The notes beneath the pieces are model-generated. The model made no database searches, was not told where the DNA came from, and saw only the letters and a program-made list of their open reading frames with translations. From NCBI GenBank assembly GCA_948777935.1, contig CAQDYY010000001.1:1-64000 (forward strand): DNA of 64,000 bases. The letters run 5' to 3'. Shown one piece after another: positions 1 through 9,184 of this stretch (the first letter of the stretch is position 1; each line of letters starts with the position of its first letter). Both the position numbers and the translations under genes were made by a program. The DNA is from an uncultured Clostridia bacterium. GTDB lineage: Bacteria > Bacillota > Clostridia > TANB77 > CAG-508.

Positions 1-30
1 TTTTACAAAAAAATGTTGAAGTAGTTTAAC

Positions 31-129
31 CCACCCCAACATTTATTATAGAACCAAAAAAAGAGTTCGTATGAACTCTTTTTTGTGGATGAAAGTCAAT
101 AGTTGGGGTGGAAAACTTTGAAAGTTTTC
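31..129. repeat. Nested inverted repeats at window start
   Basis: Ten-base arms CCACCCCAAC (31-40) and GTTGGGGTGG (102-111) are perfect complements and enclose a terminator hairpin (56-84). A second small hairpin, GAAAACTTT/AAAGTTTTC, follows at 111-129. The rest of 130-320 shows nothing but AT-rich DNA. The function is unknown; it may be the tail of an upstream element or structured RNA cut by the window edge. Confidence 0.5.
56..84. terminator. Rho-independent terminator
   Basis: AAAAAGAGTTC pairs with GAACTCTTTTT around a GTAT loop, with an A-run on one side and a T-run on the other. It can terminate in either direction, most likely for a gene upstream of the window. Confidence 0.75.
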
Positions 130-334
130 TGTCTCAGCTTTTTTAATGCAATTTAATGTTTACAAAAAAATAACTGAAAACATGTAATTTTAAATATATT
201 TAATATGACTATAATAAGTAAAATTAGAAATATTTTAGTAAAAAATGAATAAAAAATGCAAATAGTTTAAAAATAATATTAGAAGATGTTTACAATTTAG
301 AAAATGTATAATATAATATACAAGGGGTGTGTGT

Positions 335-1600
335 ATGTTAATTGAGTTTAGTGTAAAAAACTTTATGTCTATAAAAGAAGAAAAGATATTTAGTATGCTA
401 GCAGGTACAGGAGATGAAAATATAGAAAATACTATACAAATTGGAGATACAAGCGAAAGATGCTTAAAGTCTACAGCCATTTATGGAGCAAATGCATCTG
501 GAAAAACCAATTTTATAAAAGCACTTACAGCAGCAATTTTAATGGTTAGAAAATCAAATTTAAGAAATATAAATGAACCTTTAATAGAAATGCAACCATT
601 TAAATTCGATAAAAATACAATAAATAAACCATGTGAATTCAAGTTTATATTTATTAAAAATAATATAAAATATGAATACGGATTTTCTGCAGATACAAAT
701 CGAATTTACACAGAGTATTTGTATCAATATTTAACAGCAAAACCAAGTTTGATTTTCGATAGAACAAATGTAAATGAATACAAATTTACACAACAAGAAC
801 AAGGAAAACTTAAAGAACTTACAACAAAGAATACAGAAAAAAAGTTATTTTTGTCTACTGCAACAGAGTGGAATTATGAAAAAACAAGGGATGCATACAT
901 GTGGTTTGCAGAAAACATTGATACGTATGATAATTATATGGAGGCAAATGGATTTGCATTTAATCAATTTGAAAATGATACAGAAGGAAGCTTAAAAAAA
1001 TTTACTATAAATTTATTAAAAGAAGCAGATATACTAATAGATGACTACAACTTTGAAATAGAAAATGTAAATGTTAATAATTTATTAACATTTAGTAATA
1101 GTGGAAAAATTTCAAGCCAAAATGCGAAATCTGTAAAAATATCTACTTTACATGAGATAGAGAATGAAAATGGAGAAATAGAAAAATATGAATTAGACTT
1201 ACTTGAAGAATCATTGGGAACTCAAAGCCTATTTTTCTTTAGTCCAATTTTAAAAGATTCATTTGAAAAGGGAAAAGTTATTATAATAGACGAAATAAAT
1301 AAATGTTTACACCCATTATTAGTACAATTTGTAATAAAACTATTCCATGATAGTAATATAAATAAAAACAATGCACAATTAATTTTTAACACACATGATA
1401 CAAACTTATTATCACTAGATATTTTTAGAAGAGACCAAATATGGTTTGCTGAAAAAGATACAAAGAAAGGAGCTACTGATTTATATCCATTAGATGATTT
1501 TTCTGTAAGAAAGTCAGAAAATATACAAAAAGGATATTTGAATGGTAGATATGGTGCAATACCTTTTGTAGCTACAGGTGATACTTTATGGGAAGATTAG
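335..1600 (+). CDS. AAA15-family ATPase, AbiLi/RloA-like defence ATPase
   Basis: This is a predicted cytoplasmic ATPase of the AAA_21/ABC-like (RecF/OLD-type) group, about 421 aa. Walker A is GANASGKT at residues 51-58. Walker B is VIIIDEI near residue 315, followed by HPLL. A switch histidine lies in FNTHD near 353. The ATG at 335 follows AAGGGG by 8 bases and begins MLIEFSVKNFMSIKEE, the usual family N-terminus, so the upstream in-frame GTG is not needed. The next gene (RloB family) overlaps by 13 bp, so the two are translationally coupled. Paired ATPase plus RloB genes are known as AbiL or RloAB abortive-infection systems. By that precedent this ATPase would sense infection and control the partner effector. 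The defence role is inferred from family and pairing. Confidence 0.82.
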   Translation: MLIEFSVKNFMSIKEEKIFSMLAGTGDENIENTIQIGDTSERCLKSTAIYGANASGKTNFIKALTAAILMVRKSNLRNINEPLIEMQPFKFDKNTINKPCEFKFIFIKNNIKYEYGFSADTNRIYTEYLYQYLTAKPSLIFDRTNVNEYKFTQQEQGKLKELTTKNTEKKLFLSTATEWNYEKTRDAYMWFAENIDTYDNYMEANGFAFNQFENDTEGSLKKFTINLLKEADILIDDYNFEIENVNVNNLLTFSNSGKISSQNAKSVKISTLHEIENENGEIEKYELDLLEESLGTQSLFFFSPILKDSFEKGKVIIIDEINKCLHPLLVQFVIKLFHDSNINKNNAQLIFNTHDTNLLSLDIFRRDQIWFAEKDTKKGATDLYPLDDFSVRKSENIQKGYLNGRYGAIPFVATGDTLWED

Positions 1601-2202
1601 AGCCAAGAAAAAGAAACAGAGTTACCAAAAGTCGAAAACCAGTTATAGCAATAGGATGTGAAGGAAAAAATAAAACAGAAACAACATATTTTAAAAATTT
1701 TTCTAGTAGAGAATATATGATTAGATTCTCTACTGGAAGGCATACTGATCCAATAGGAATGGCAAATGATTTAGCTGATTTCATAAAAACTGAAGATATT
1801 AAAAAAGAATATGATGACAAAATTTATTTGCTACTAGATACAGACATAAATGAAAATAAACAAAAGCAAATAGATAAAGCAAAGAAGATTTGTAAAAAGA
1901 ATGGAATTGAACTAATTACTTCAACTCCAACATTTGAATATTGGTACATATTGCATTTTGAAAATACTACGAAAAAATTTACAAGTAGCAAACAAGTCAA
2001 ATCATATTTAAAAACAAAAATACATAACTATTCAGAAAGTATGAATATATATCCATTAATTAAAGAAAAAACAAATGAAGCAATAAAAAATGCTGAAAAT
2101 ATTGAAAAATATTATACAAATAATGGACAAGAAATAGATAGTGAGGGTGCTAATCCTCATACAAGTGCATATAAAATAGTAGAACAACTTAATAATATGT
2201 AA
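1588..2202 (+). CDS. RloB-family protein, AbiLii-like effector
   Basis: The 204-aa protein matches the RloB family, whose core is TOPRIM-like. Visible landmarks are the basic N-terminus, IAIGCEGKNKTETTYF near residues 20-37 with the conserved acidic residue, LLLDTDIN near 80, and TPTFEYWYILHF near 112-123. In OLD/PARIS/AbiL-like pairs the small TOPRIM-type partner is the toxic nuclease effector held by the ATPase; that role is inference here. The ATG sits inside the last codons of the ATPase gene (13-bp overlap), so expression is tied to it. A perfect 11-bp hairpin starts at its stop codon. It could alternatively be an uncharacterised RloB protein outside defence. Confidence 0.8.
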   Translation: MGRLEPRKRNRVTKSRKPVIAIGCEGKNKTETTYFKNFSSREYMIRFSTGRHTDPIGMANDLADFIKTEDIKKEYDDKIYLLLDTDINENKQKQIDKAKKICKKNGIELITSTPTFEYWYILHFENTTKKFTSSKQVKSYLKTKIHNYSESMNIYPLIKEKTNEAIKNAENIEKYYTNNGQEIDSEGANPHTSAYKIVEQLNNM

Positions 2203-2231
2203 TATAAGGAGTGTTATATTCTCCTTATATT
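2201..2231 (+). terminator. Hairpin after the defence pair
   Basis: AATATAAGGAG (2201-2211) and CTCCTTATATT (2221-2231) form an 11-bp perfect stem with a 9-nt loop, starting on the RloB stop codon. There is no U-run after it, so it may be a 3' stabiliser or a weak terminator. Confidence 0.5.
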
Positions 2232-2309
2232 ACATTCACATGACATTTTTGTGAAATGCCTTGAATAAACCTAAATTTTGTAGTATTATTTAAAAGCAAA
2301 GGAAAAAAC

Positions 2310-2338
2310 ATGAAACAATGGCAAATTTTTGATATAAT
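2310..2338 (+). promoter_or_regulatory. Possible promoter of the polysaccharide locus
   Basis: A clear -10 TATAAT is at 2333-2338, with a weak -35 (ATGAAA/TGAAAC) about 17 bases upstream. It lies 46 bases before the TTG-start sugar transferase and after the defence-gene hairpin, so it is the likely start of the first polysaccharide operon. Confidence 0.4.
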
Positions 2339-2384
2339 ATAAAAGCTTATTTGGAAAATACTATTTACAAAGGAGGAGAATATT

Positions 2385-3122
2385 TTGGTAATAGAACAAC
2401 CTAATTTGTCTATAATTGAAAAACAAATTTTTATAGCTAAAAAAATCAAGAATAAGTTGCTAAATAAAACAAATAATAATGTAAAAAAACTTGAAATAAG
2501 GGATAATATGAGTGTAATTATTAAAAGAAGTATAGATATAATATCTGGAATATGTGGATGCATTTTACTTGTTCCAATAACTATTTTTGTTGCAATATCA
2601 AATGTTATATATAAAGATAATGGACCAATATTTTTTACACAAAAAAGAATAGGTCAAAATGGAAAAGTATTTAATATGTACAAATTTAGAACAATGGTAG
2701 TTGGAGCAGAAGATATACTTAAAAAACACTTAGATGAACAAACAGATATTGGAAAAGAATATTTAGAACATAAAAAAATAAAGAATGATCCAAGAATTAC
2801 AAAAGTAGGAAAATTCCTAAGAGCAACTAGTTTAGATGAATTTCCACAATTCTTAAATGTAATGAAAGGGCAAATGAGTTTAGTTGGACCACGACCATAT
2901 CTACCAGGAGAAAAAGAAGATATGGGAGAATACTATGATTTCATTATAAAAATGAAACCAGGTGTTACAGGGCCATGGCAAGTAGCAGGAAGAAACAACT
3001 TAGAATTTGATGATAGATTAAAATTAGATAAAGAATATTTTGATAGAAGGGGTAATAGAAGAGATATAAATATCATTTTAAAAACATTCAAAAAGGTTAT
3101 AAAAAGAGAAGGAGCAATATAA
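2385..3122 (+). CDS. Priming sugar transferase (bacterial sugar transferase family)
   Basis: The 245-aa membrane-anchored enzyme should transfer a sugar-1-phosphate from a UDP-sugar to undecaprenyl phosphate, the first step of repeat-unit assembly. One hydrophobic anchor spans about residues 52-75. Catalytic-domain landmarks follow: FTQKRIGQNGKVF, YKFRTMV, DPRITKVGKFLRATSLDEFP and MSLVGPRPY. The start is TTG at 2385, 6 bases after AGGAGGAG; no nearby ATG has a site this good. It overlaps the next glycosyltransferase by one base (TAATG). A second priming transferase lies at 11545, so two glycan pathways, or alternative first sugars, are likely. The sugar specificity (Gal, Glc or GlcNAc) cannot be read from sequence alone. 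Confidence 0.88.
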   Translation: MVIEQPNLSIIEKQIFIAKKIKNKLLNKTNNNVKKLEIRDNMSVIIKRSIDIISGICGCILLVPITIFVAISNVIYKDNGPIFFTQKRIGQNGKVFNMYKFRTMVVGAEDILKKHLDEQTDIGKEYLEHKKIKNDPRITKVGKFLRATSLDEFPQFLNVMKGQMSLVGPRPYLPGEKEDMGEYYDFIIKMKPGVTGPWQVAGRNNLEFDDRLKLDKEYFDRRGNRRDINIILKTFKKVIKREGAI

Positions 3123-4279
3123 TGGAATTAAAAAAGAATGTATTTATAATAGGCTCAAAAGGAATTCCAGCAAAATATGGAGGGTTTGAAACATTTGTAG
3201 AAAATCTAACTTTAAAAAGACAAAACAATAGTATACAATATTATGTTGCTTGTATGGGAAAAGATAATAAAGAATTTGAACATAATAATGCGAAATGCTT
3301 TAACATTAAAGTGCCTAATATCGGACCTGCAAAAGCAGTCTACTATGATATTATGGCACTTAAACGTAGTATAAGTTATATTAAAGAACACAATATCAAA
3401 AATGCAACTATATACATATTAGCATGTAGAATAGGTCCATTTATAGGACATTATAAAAAGAAACTAAAAAAATTACAAGCAAAACTATATGTAAATCCAG
3501 ATGGTCATGAATGGAAAAGAGCAAAATGGAATGGAGCTATTAAAAAATATTGGAAACTATCTGAAAAACTAATGGTAAAACATGCAGATTTACTAATCTG
3601 TGATTCTATAAACATTGAAAAATACATAAAAAAAGATTATAAAAAATATAAGCCACGTACAAATTTTATTGCATATGGTTCAGATGTAGAGAAAAGCACT
3701 CTAAACGATGATGACGAAAAACTAGTAGATTGGTATAACAAAAACAAAATAAAGCCAAAAGAATATTACTTATTAGTAGGACGTTTTGTACCAGAAAACA
3801 ACTATGAAACCATGATTACGGAATATATGAAATCACAAAGCACAAAAGATTTTGTACTTATTACAAATGTAGAAGAAAATAAATTCTATGAAACCTTAAA
3901 AGAAAAAACATTATTCTACAAAGATCCAAGAATAAAATTTGTAGGAACTGTGTATGATAAACAACTTCTAAAGAAAATTCGCGAAAATGCGTATGGATAT
4001 ATACATGGACATGAAGTAGGAGGAACAAACCCATCTTTACTTGAAGCACTAGCAACAACAGACTTAAACCTTTTGCTAGATGTGGGCTTTAATAAAGAAG
4101 TAGGTAAAGATGCAGCATTTTATTGGGATAAAGAAGATGGAAACTTATCTAGGTTATTAAATGAATTAGACAACATGAATGAACAACAAATACAAGACTA
4201 TTCAAAAAAAGCAAAAGAAAGAATAAAAACAGCATATAGTTGGGAAAAAATCATACAAGAGTATGAAATTATACTTTAA
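3122..4279 (+). CDS. DUF1972 glycosyltransferase, rhamnosyltransferase-like
   Basis: The 385-aa GT-B glycosyltransferase starts with the DUF1972 signature FIIGSKGIPAKYGGFETFVE, followed by YVNPDGHEWKRAKW and a C-terminal GT4-type half with HEVGGTNPSLLEALA near residues 300-314, the nucleotide-sugar-binding acidic motif. DUF1972 enzymes such as the streptococcal Cps2T/WchF group transfer rhamnose onto a lipid-linked sugar, usually as the second step after the priming transferase. Its position one base after a priming enzyme and the presence of rfbABCD downstream fit that. The acceptor and linkage are inference. Confidence 0.8.
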   Translation: MELKKNVFIIGSKGIPAKYGGFETFVENLTLKRQNNSIQYYVACMGKDNKEFEHNNAKCFNIKVPNIGPAKAVYYDIMALKRSISYIKEHNIKNATIYILACRIGPFIGHYKKKLKKLQAKLYVNPDGHEWKRAKWNGAIKKYWKLSEKLMVKHADLLICDSINIEKYIKKDYKKYKPRTNFIAYGSDVEKSTLNDDDEKLVDWYNKNKIKPKEYYLLVGRFVPENNYETMITEYMKSQSTKDFVLITNVEENKFYETLKEKTLFYKDPRIKFVGTVYDKQLLKKIRENAYGYIHGHEVGGTNPSLLEALATTDLNLLLDVGFNKEVGKDAAFYWDKEDGNLSRLLNELDNMNEQQIQDYSKKAKERIKTAYSWEKIIQEYEIIL

Positions 4280-4319
4280 AAAAGGAGAATAAGAACCATA
4301 TGCATGGGAGTATAAAACA

Positions 4320-4380
4320 GTAGAGTAAAGGCCCCTTTACTTAAGGGGGCTGTCGCGTGAAACGCGACTGGGGGTTCTTA
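4320..4380 (+). repeat. Family A palindromic repeat, forward
   Basis: Family A consensus: TAGAGTAAAGGCCCC, a GCCCCTT...AAGGGGGC hairpin, a variable GTC...GAC hairpin and GGGGGTTC. Here the variable stem is GTCGCGT/ACGCGAC with loop GAA. The next gene's ribosome binding site (AAAGGAG) begins right after it. Confidence 0.85.
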
Positions 4381-4390
4381 AAGGAGTAAT

Positions 4391-5386
4391 ATGAGTAAAA
4401 TATCAATAATAGTGCCAATCTATAATGTGCAAAAAGACTATTTAAATACATGTATATCATCACTATTACAGCAAACTTTAGAAGAAATAGAAATAATACT
4501 AGTAGATGATGGTTCAAATGATGAAACAAAAAACATATGTGATGAATACGCTAAAAAAGATGAAAGAATTAAAGTAATACATAAAGAAAATGGAGGCGTT
4601 TCTTCAGCAAGAAACGTTGGAATTAAAAATGCAAACTCTAATTATATAATGTTTGTAGATGCAGACGATTGGATAGATAAAAACTGTTGTAGTAAATTAT
4701 ATGAGTCTATAAAGGCTGATGAAAAAATAGATATTGTATGTTGCTCATATTATAAAACATATACAAATATAGAAGAAAAAAACGTTATTTTTACTAATAG
4801 AGAACTAATAGATTGTAATATCACAAACATAAATTATTATGATATGAAAATTATAGGAAACACTTGGGCAAAACTATATACTAAACAAATATTAAAAGAT
4901 GAATGGTTTAATGAAGACCTATCAAGTGGAGAAGACGTAGAATTTAACTTTAGAATATTTAGTAAAGTAAAATACATATTAGCACTTAATGAATTTTTAT
5001 ATCATTATAGGATACGTGAGGACTCATCTGTTAGAAAATATAGTGAACAAGCAATAGAAAAATACACAAAAACAATTACATATATGAAAAAAGATATAAA
5101 AGAACAAAACAAACTTCAAATAAATGCATATTATTCATTTGGAGCAGTTGCATTTCTTATGATTTGTTTAAACATGATATTTACAAAAGAATATGGTAAA
5201 TCATATTTTAGTAAGGTAAAAGCTACAAAAGAATTAGCAAAAAAAGAACCATATAAAGATATAATAAAAAATAGCAAACATGTAAAATTACCATTTACAA
5301 GAAAATTACCACTATTACTTGCAAAATACCATATGTACTTTTTATTAAATATCATGATAAAGGTAAAGAAACGGTTTAATGAGTAG
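4391..5386 (+). CDS. Family 2 glycosyltransferase
   Basis: The 331-aa GT-A enzyme has the GT2 N-terminal domain: ISIIVPIYNVQKDYL at the start, LVDDGSNDET near residues 36-45, GGVSSARNVGI near 69-79 and the metal-binding D-x-D in FVDADDW near 91-97. It probably adds one sugar to the lipid-linked repeat unit on the cytoplasmic face. AAAGGAG precedes the ATG by about 5 bases. The fourth codon before its stop region is an in-frame CGG (5372-5374). Read normally the end is KRFNE; skipping the C gives KGLMSR with a stop at 5388-5390. Either end is plausible, so this site does not discriminate between normal decoding and the +1 shift seen elsewhere. Confidence 0.87.
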   Translation: MSKISIIVPIYNVQKDYLNTCISSLLQQTLEEIEIILVDDGSNDETKNICDEYAKKDERIKVIHKENGGVSSARNVGIKNANSNYIMFVDADDWIDKNCCSKLYESIKADEKIDIVCCSYYKTYTNIEEKNVIFTNRELIDCNITNINYYDMKIIGNTWAKLYTKQILKDEWFNEDLSSGEDVEFNFRIFSKVKYILALNEFLYHYRIREDSSVRKYSEQAIEKYTKTITYMKKDIKEQNKLQINAYYSFGAVAFLMICLNMIFTKEYGKSYFSKVKATKELAKKEPYKDIIKNSKHVKLPFTRKLPLLLAKYHMYFLLNIMIKVKKRFNE

Positions 5387-5395
5387 GTAGGAAAT

Positions 5396-6265
5396 ATGGA
5401 TATTTCGATAATAACACCAATTTATAATGGAAACAAGTATTTGAATAGCTATTTAAAAATGATAGAAGATGCCACTTCTATCATTAGTGATGTAGAAGTA
5501 ATATGGGTAAATGATAGCCCAAATGTACCACTAGAATATGATAAAGAACTAGCAAAAAATATAGATTTGCAAATTATAGAAAATGAAAAAAACTCTGGAA
5601 TACATAAATCAAGAGTAAATGGCTTAACAAAAGCAAAAGGCGAATATATACTATTTTTAGATCAAGATGATGAAATTACTAAAGATTGTTTACTATCTCA
5701 ATATACTAAAGTTAAAGGATATGATTTAGTAATTACAAATGGATATTTTGAAGATGAAAATGGAAGTCATAAAATATTTGAAAATGAATATTCACTTAAA
5801 TTTGCAACAAAGAAAAAGCCATATATTTTCGTAAGAGATTTCATTGTTTCTCCAGGTCAATGCCTAATAAAAAAAGAAGCAATACCAGAAGAATGGAAAG
5901 AAAACACATTAAAAAATAATGGTACAGATGATTTTTTACTATGGCTACTAATGTTTAATGACGGTTGTAAAGTAACAATGAATTTTGAATGCGTATATAA
6001 GCATAAATATACAGGAGAAAATGTATCATTAGAAACAGACAACATGTATAAATCTCAACTAGAATTATTAGAAGTTTTAGCTAAAAATAACTCATATAAC
6101 AAAAAAGATTTTAAAAAATTAGAAAGAACAATAAAATATAAACATAATTATAAAACAAATTTTGTAAAAGAAACATTGAAAAATATAGACATTTTCTGTT
6201 ATAATATAATATACAGAGCAAAATGGAAAGGATATACGTTGCCAAATGGAAAAGATAAAAAGTAA
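5396..6265 (+). CDS. Family 2 glycosyltransferase
   Basis: The 289-aa GT-A enzyme has ISIITPIYNGNKYL at the N-terminus, VIWVNDSPNVP near residues 35-45, NSGIHKSRVNGL near 66-77 and the FLDQDDE metal motif near 92-98. It has no membrane segment. The ATG is 9 bases after the previous stop with GTAGGAAAT before it, and it overlaps the polymerase gene by 20 bp, so the three genes belong to one operon. The donor sugar is unknown. Confidence 0.85.
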   Translation: MDISIITPIYNGNKYLNSYLKMIEDATSIISDVEVIWVNDSPNVPLEYDKELAKNIDLQIIENEKNSGIHKSRVNGLTKAKGEYILFLDQDDEITKDCLLSQYTKVKGYDLVITNGYFEDENGSHKIFENEYSLKFATKKKPYIFVRDFIVSPGQCLIKKEAIPEEWKENTLKNNGTDDFLLWLLMFNDGCKVTMNFECVYKHKYTGENVSLETDNMYKSQLELLEVLAKNNSYNKKDFKKLERTIKYKHNYKTNFVKETLKNIDIFCYNIIYRAKWKGYTLPNGKDKK

Positions 6266-7490
6266 AATATATAGTATAGTAGTAAGCTTAATGTATTTTT
6301 TTAGACAAGGAATATATTTACTAAACCCAACAAATGGATATTTTTTAGTAGGAAATCTAGATGCATTTTATCTATTTGCACCTATGTACTTATTTAATAA
6401 ATTTAAAGAGTTAAAAGATAAAAAAGAAAAGCTAAAAGATATTAAAATAAGTAAACCTACAAAAGTACTTATAGTATGTAGTGTTCTTTATGTAATTGTA
6501 CAAATAATACTTGTGCCAAATGTGAACATATTAAGAGTAATGATAAATATGGCAAAAATTATAGTATGCTACTTTGTAATGAAATATATAAAAGAATATT
6601 ACAATAAATTTGATATAAGTTTTATCTGTAAGGCATTTTCTATAATTTGTGGGGTACTTTTACTTGCAGCAATTGTGCTTCCAAACAGTCCACTATGGAG
6701 ACATAATGATATAATTAATAAATATGACTTAAATAGATTGCAATTTCTATATACAGAACCAAGTGAATTAGGACTTCATGCGATGCCAATTATATTAGTA
6801 TATATTTTTATGATGTTAAATACAAAAAGTTTTAACAAAGCAGTATCATACATAATGTATACATTCCCTATAATAGTAGCACTACTTTATGCAAAACCGT
6901 TAGGAGCAATAGGAATAGGAGCTATATCAGTTGCAGTACTATGCGTAGCAGACTTAATAATAAACTTTTCGAAAAAAAAGTTAAAGATATATCTTGTTTT
7001 AATATTAATTGGAGTCATACTATTAGGAGGCTTAGCACTTACTAAAAGTTCAATATATTTAAGAATAATGGATACTTTTAATGGTAAAGATATGTCAAAT
7101 AGTTATAGAATTACAGTACCATTTACAGTAGCAACTAAAAGTATCATGGATACCTATGGTATAGGTATTGGGTTAGGAAATGCTGAACTTGAAAGTAATG
7201 TTCAAAAATATGGATACCTAGGACTAGAAAAAGAAGGTGTTATAAACTCATACATGAACCTAATTGCAGAAGGTGGAATATTTGGTATTGTTCTATCAGC
7301 AATAGTAATAGCAAGTATCTTAAAGAAATCAGTAGAAGATAACTCAAGTATAAAAATAGCATTATCAGTATTTATTATTATATATCAATTTATGGGAACA
7401 TATTTTACTAATCCTTTATGTTGGATTATATATGGAATCATATTAAGTGATTTTGACTTTAAAAAGAAAGAAGAAAATTGGACATTCTAG
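6246..7490 (+). CDS. O-antigen/polysaccharide polymerase, Wzy-like
   Basis: The 414-aa integral membrane protein has about ten to eleven hydrophobic segments separated by short basic loops. A longer extracytoplasmic loop near residues 270-340 carries GIGLGNAELE and EGGIFGIVLS, typical of O-antigen polymerase/ligase (Wzy/WaaL) proteins. It would polymerise lipid-linked repeat units outside the membrane. The start overlaps the preceding glycosyltransferase by 20 bp and the flippase follows at 7509, the usual Wzy-Wzx pairing. Primary sequence is weakly conserved in this family, so the call rests on topology and context. Confidence 0.72.
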   Translation: MEKIKSKIYSIVVSLMYFFRQGIYLLNPTNGYFLVGNLDAFYLFAPMYLFNKFKELKDKKEKLKDIKISKPTKVLIVCSVLYVIVQIILVPNVNILRVMINMAKIIVCYFVMKYIKEYYNKFDISFICKAFSIICGVLLLAAIVLPNSPLWRHNDIINKYDLNRLQFLYTEPSELGLHAMPIILVYIFMMLNTKSFNKAVSYIMYTFPIIVALLYAKPLGAIGIGAISVAVLCVADLIINFSKKKLKIYLVLILIGVILLGGLALTKSSIYLRIMDTFNGKDMSNSYRITVPFTVATKSIMDTYGIGIGLGNAELESNVQKYGYLGLEKEGVINSYMNLIAEGGIFGIVLSAIVIASILKKSVEDNSSIKIALSVFIIIYQFMGTYFTNPLCWIIYGIILSDFDFKKKEENWTF

Positions 7491-7508
7491 CGTAAGAGGT
7501 GATAAAAG

Positions 7509-8909
7509 GTGGGCATAAAAAAAGGAATAGTATATGTATTTATAGCTAATGCAATAAACTTAATAATAGGTTTATTTACTGGTTTTGTGCTACCTAAATT
7601 ACTATCAGTTGATACATATGCAAATATTAGATTGTTCCAATTATATGTAAGCTATGTAACAGTTCTACATTTGGGATTTTCTGATGGAATGTATTTGCGA
7701 TTAGGTGGAAAAAGCATAGATCAAGTAGATAAAAAAGAAATACGAGAAGAATTTAAAACCTTCAAAATATTTCAAATAATCGAAGCTATTATTGCAATTA
7801 TCATATGTTTAATACTAAAAAATAAAATATTACTATTTTGTGCATTAGTTATACTACCAATAAACATAGGTGATTATTTAAGGCAACTATATCAAGCAAC
7901 AGGGTTATTTAAAAAGTATTCTATATTTACAAATGTAAATACAGTACTAATCTTTATAGTAAATGTACTTTTACTATTAGTTATAAAAACAGATGATTCT
8001 ATCAAATATATTGTAGGATACATTATAGTATATATGATATATTGGATTTCCATAGAAATAGAAGCACGAAAGATATTTGGAAAAGATAAAGCTAAAGCAA
8101 ACGTAAAGTATTTTGTACAAAACATAAGAAGTGGATTTTTGCTACTAGTAGGTAATTTCTGCAATAACATTTTTACGGGTATAGATAGGCTTTTTGTACA
8201 AGGTTTATTAGGAAAAATAAAGTTTGCAGTTTATTCTTTTGCAGCAAGCATAGAAAATTTAATGAATGTCTTTATTATGCCTATAAGTACAGTAATGTAT
8301 AATTATTTGTCTAATAGAAACGGAAGAGATGACGTATTAAAAATAAAGAAAATAATAGTATTACTAGCAGCTATTATTATAGCAGTAGTATTTCCAGCTA
8401 AATTTGTTATACAAACATGGATACAAAAATATAATGATGTACTAAATGTGCTATTTATACTATTTGCAGCACAATATATTACAATAATGGTAAGATGTGT
8501 TCATATTAATACATATAAAGTAAGAAAACAACAGCAAAAGTATTTTATTATAATGCTTTTCATAGTTGGGTTATCTGTAATACTAAATATCATATTGTTC
8601 TTGATGTTTAGAAGCATAGAGGGTATAGCACTGGCAACTTTAATAACAAGTACAATATGGTTTATAATAGGAGAAATTGATTTTAAAGAATATAGATTAG
8701 ATTTTAAGAATTATATTTATATATTTAGTATATTAATAATGTTTTTAATATGTGGTCAAATACCAAGTAGTATAATGGGATGTATTACATATGTTATATT
8801 AGTAGTTATTACAAGTTTTATACTAATGAGAGATGGAATAAAAATGGCATTAACAGAAGGTAAAGATTTAGTTATGCAAATATTAAAGAAAAACAAGCAA
8901 GTGAATTAA
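7509..8909 (+). CDS. Polysaccharide flippase, Wzx-like (MOP superfamily)
   Basis: The 466-aa protein has roughly 12 to 14 hydrophobic segments starting at residue 8 and is typical in length for Wzx/MATE-type lipid-linked oligosaccharide flippases. It would move undecaprenyl-linked repeat units across the membrane. The start is GTG at 7509, six bases after AAGAGGTGA. It follows the polymerase by 18 bases. The gene is succeeded by an A-B double repeat (8948-9101) that may mark the end of this transcript. A second flippase lies at 18625. Confidence 0.8.
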   Translation: MGIKKGIVYVFIANAINLIIGLFTGFVLPKLLSVDTYANIRLFQLYVSYVTVLHLGFSDGMYLRLGGKSIDQVDKKEIREEFKTFKIFQIIEAIIAIIICLILKNKILLFCALVILPINIGDYLRQLYQATGLFKKYSIFTNVNTVLIFIVNVLLLLVIKTDDSIKYIVGYIIVYMIYWISIEIEARKIFGKDKAKANVKYFVQNIRSGFLLLVGNFCNNIFTGIDRLFVQGLLGKIKFAVYSFAASIENLMNVFIMPISTVMYNYLSNRNGRDDVLKIKKIIVLLAAIIIAVVFPAKFVIQTWIQKYNDVLNVLFILFAAQYITIMVRCVHINTYKVRKQQQKYFIIMLFIVGLSVILNIILFLMFRSIEGIALATLITSTIWFIIGEIDFKEYRLDFKNYIYIFSILIMFLICGQIPSSIMGCITYVILVVITSFILMRDGIKMALTEGKDLVMQILKKNKQVN

Positions 8910-8947
8910 AAGAAATAGGTTTAGAGTGCTATGTAAATATGCAGTCT

Positions 8948-9101
8948 AGAACCCCCAGTCGTTCTTGCGAACGACAGCCCCCTTAAGTAAAGGGGCCATT
9001 ACTCTATAATATTTAGACTAGCATAGTTATTTTTGAAGAGTAGAGAAAAGCCTCCTTTATTTAAGGGAGGTGGCAGTCCAAAGGACTGACGGAGGGTTCT
9101 T
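8948..9101. repeat. Compound repeat: family A reversed plus family B forward
   Basis: A reversed A element (8948-9007, variable stem GTCGTTC/GAACGAC) is followed by a spacer with TTAGACTAGCATAG. A forward B element follows (9040-9101): GTAGAGAAAAGCCTCC, a CCTCCTT...AAGGGAGG hairpin, a CAGTCC/GGACTG hairpin and GGAGGGTTC. The same A-B composite recurs at 32066 and 57494. Confidence 0.85.
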
Positions 9102-9184
9102 ATATGCTATTTTATAGTATAAATAATAACATTAGTGTATTATTAAAAATTATAATTAAAAGAAATAATATAGGGGGAAATTAT

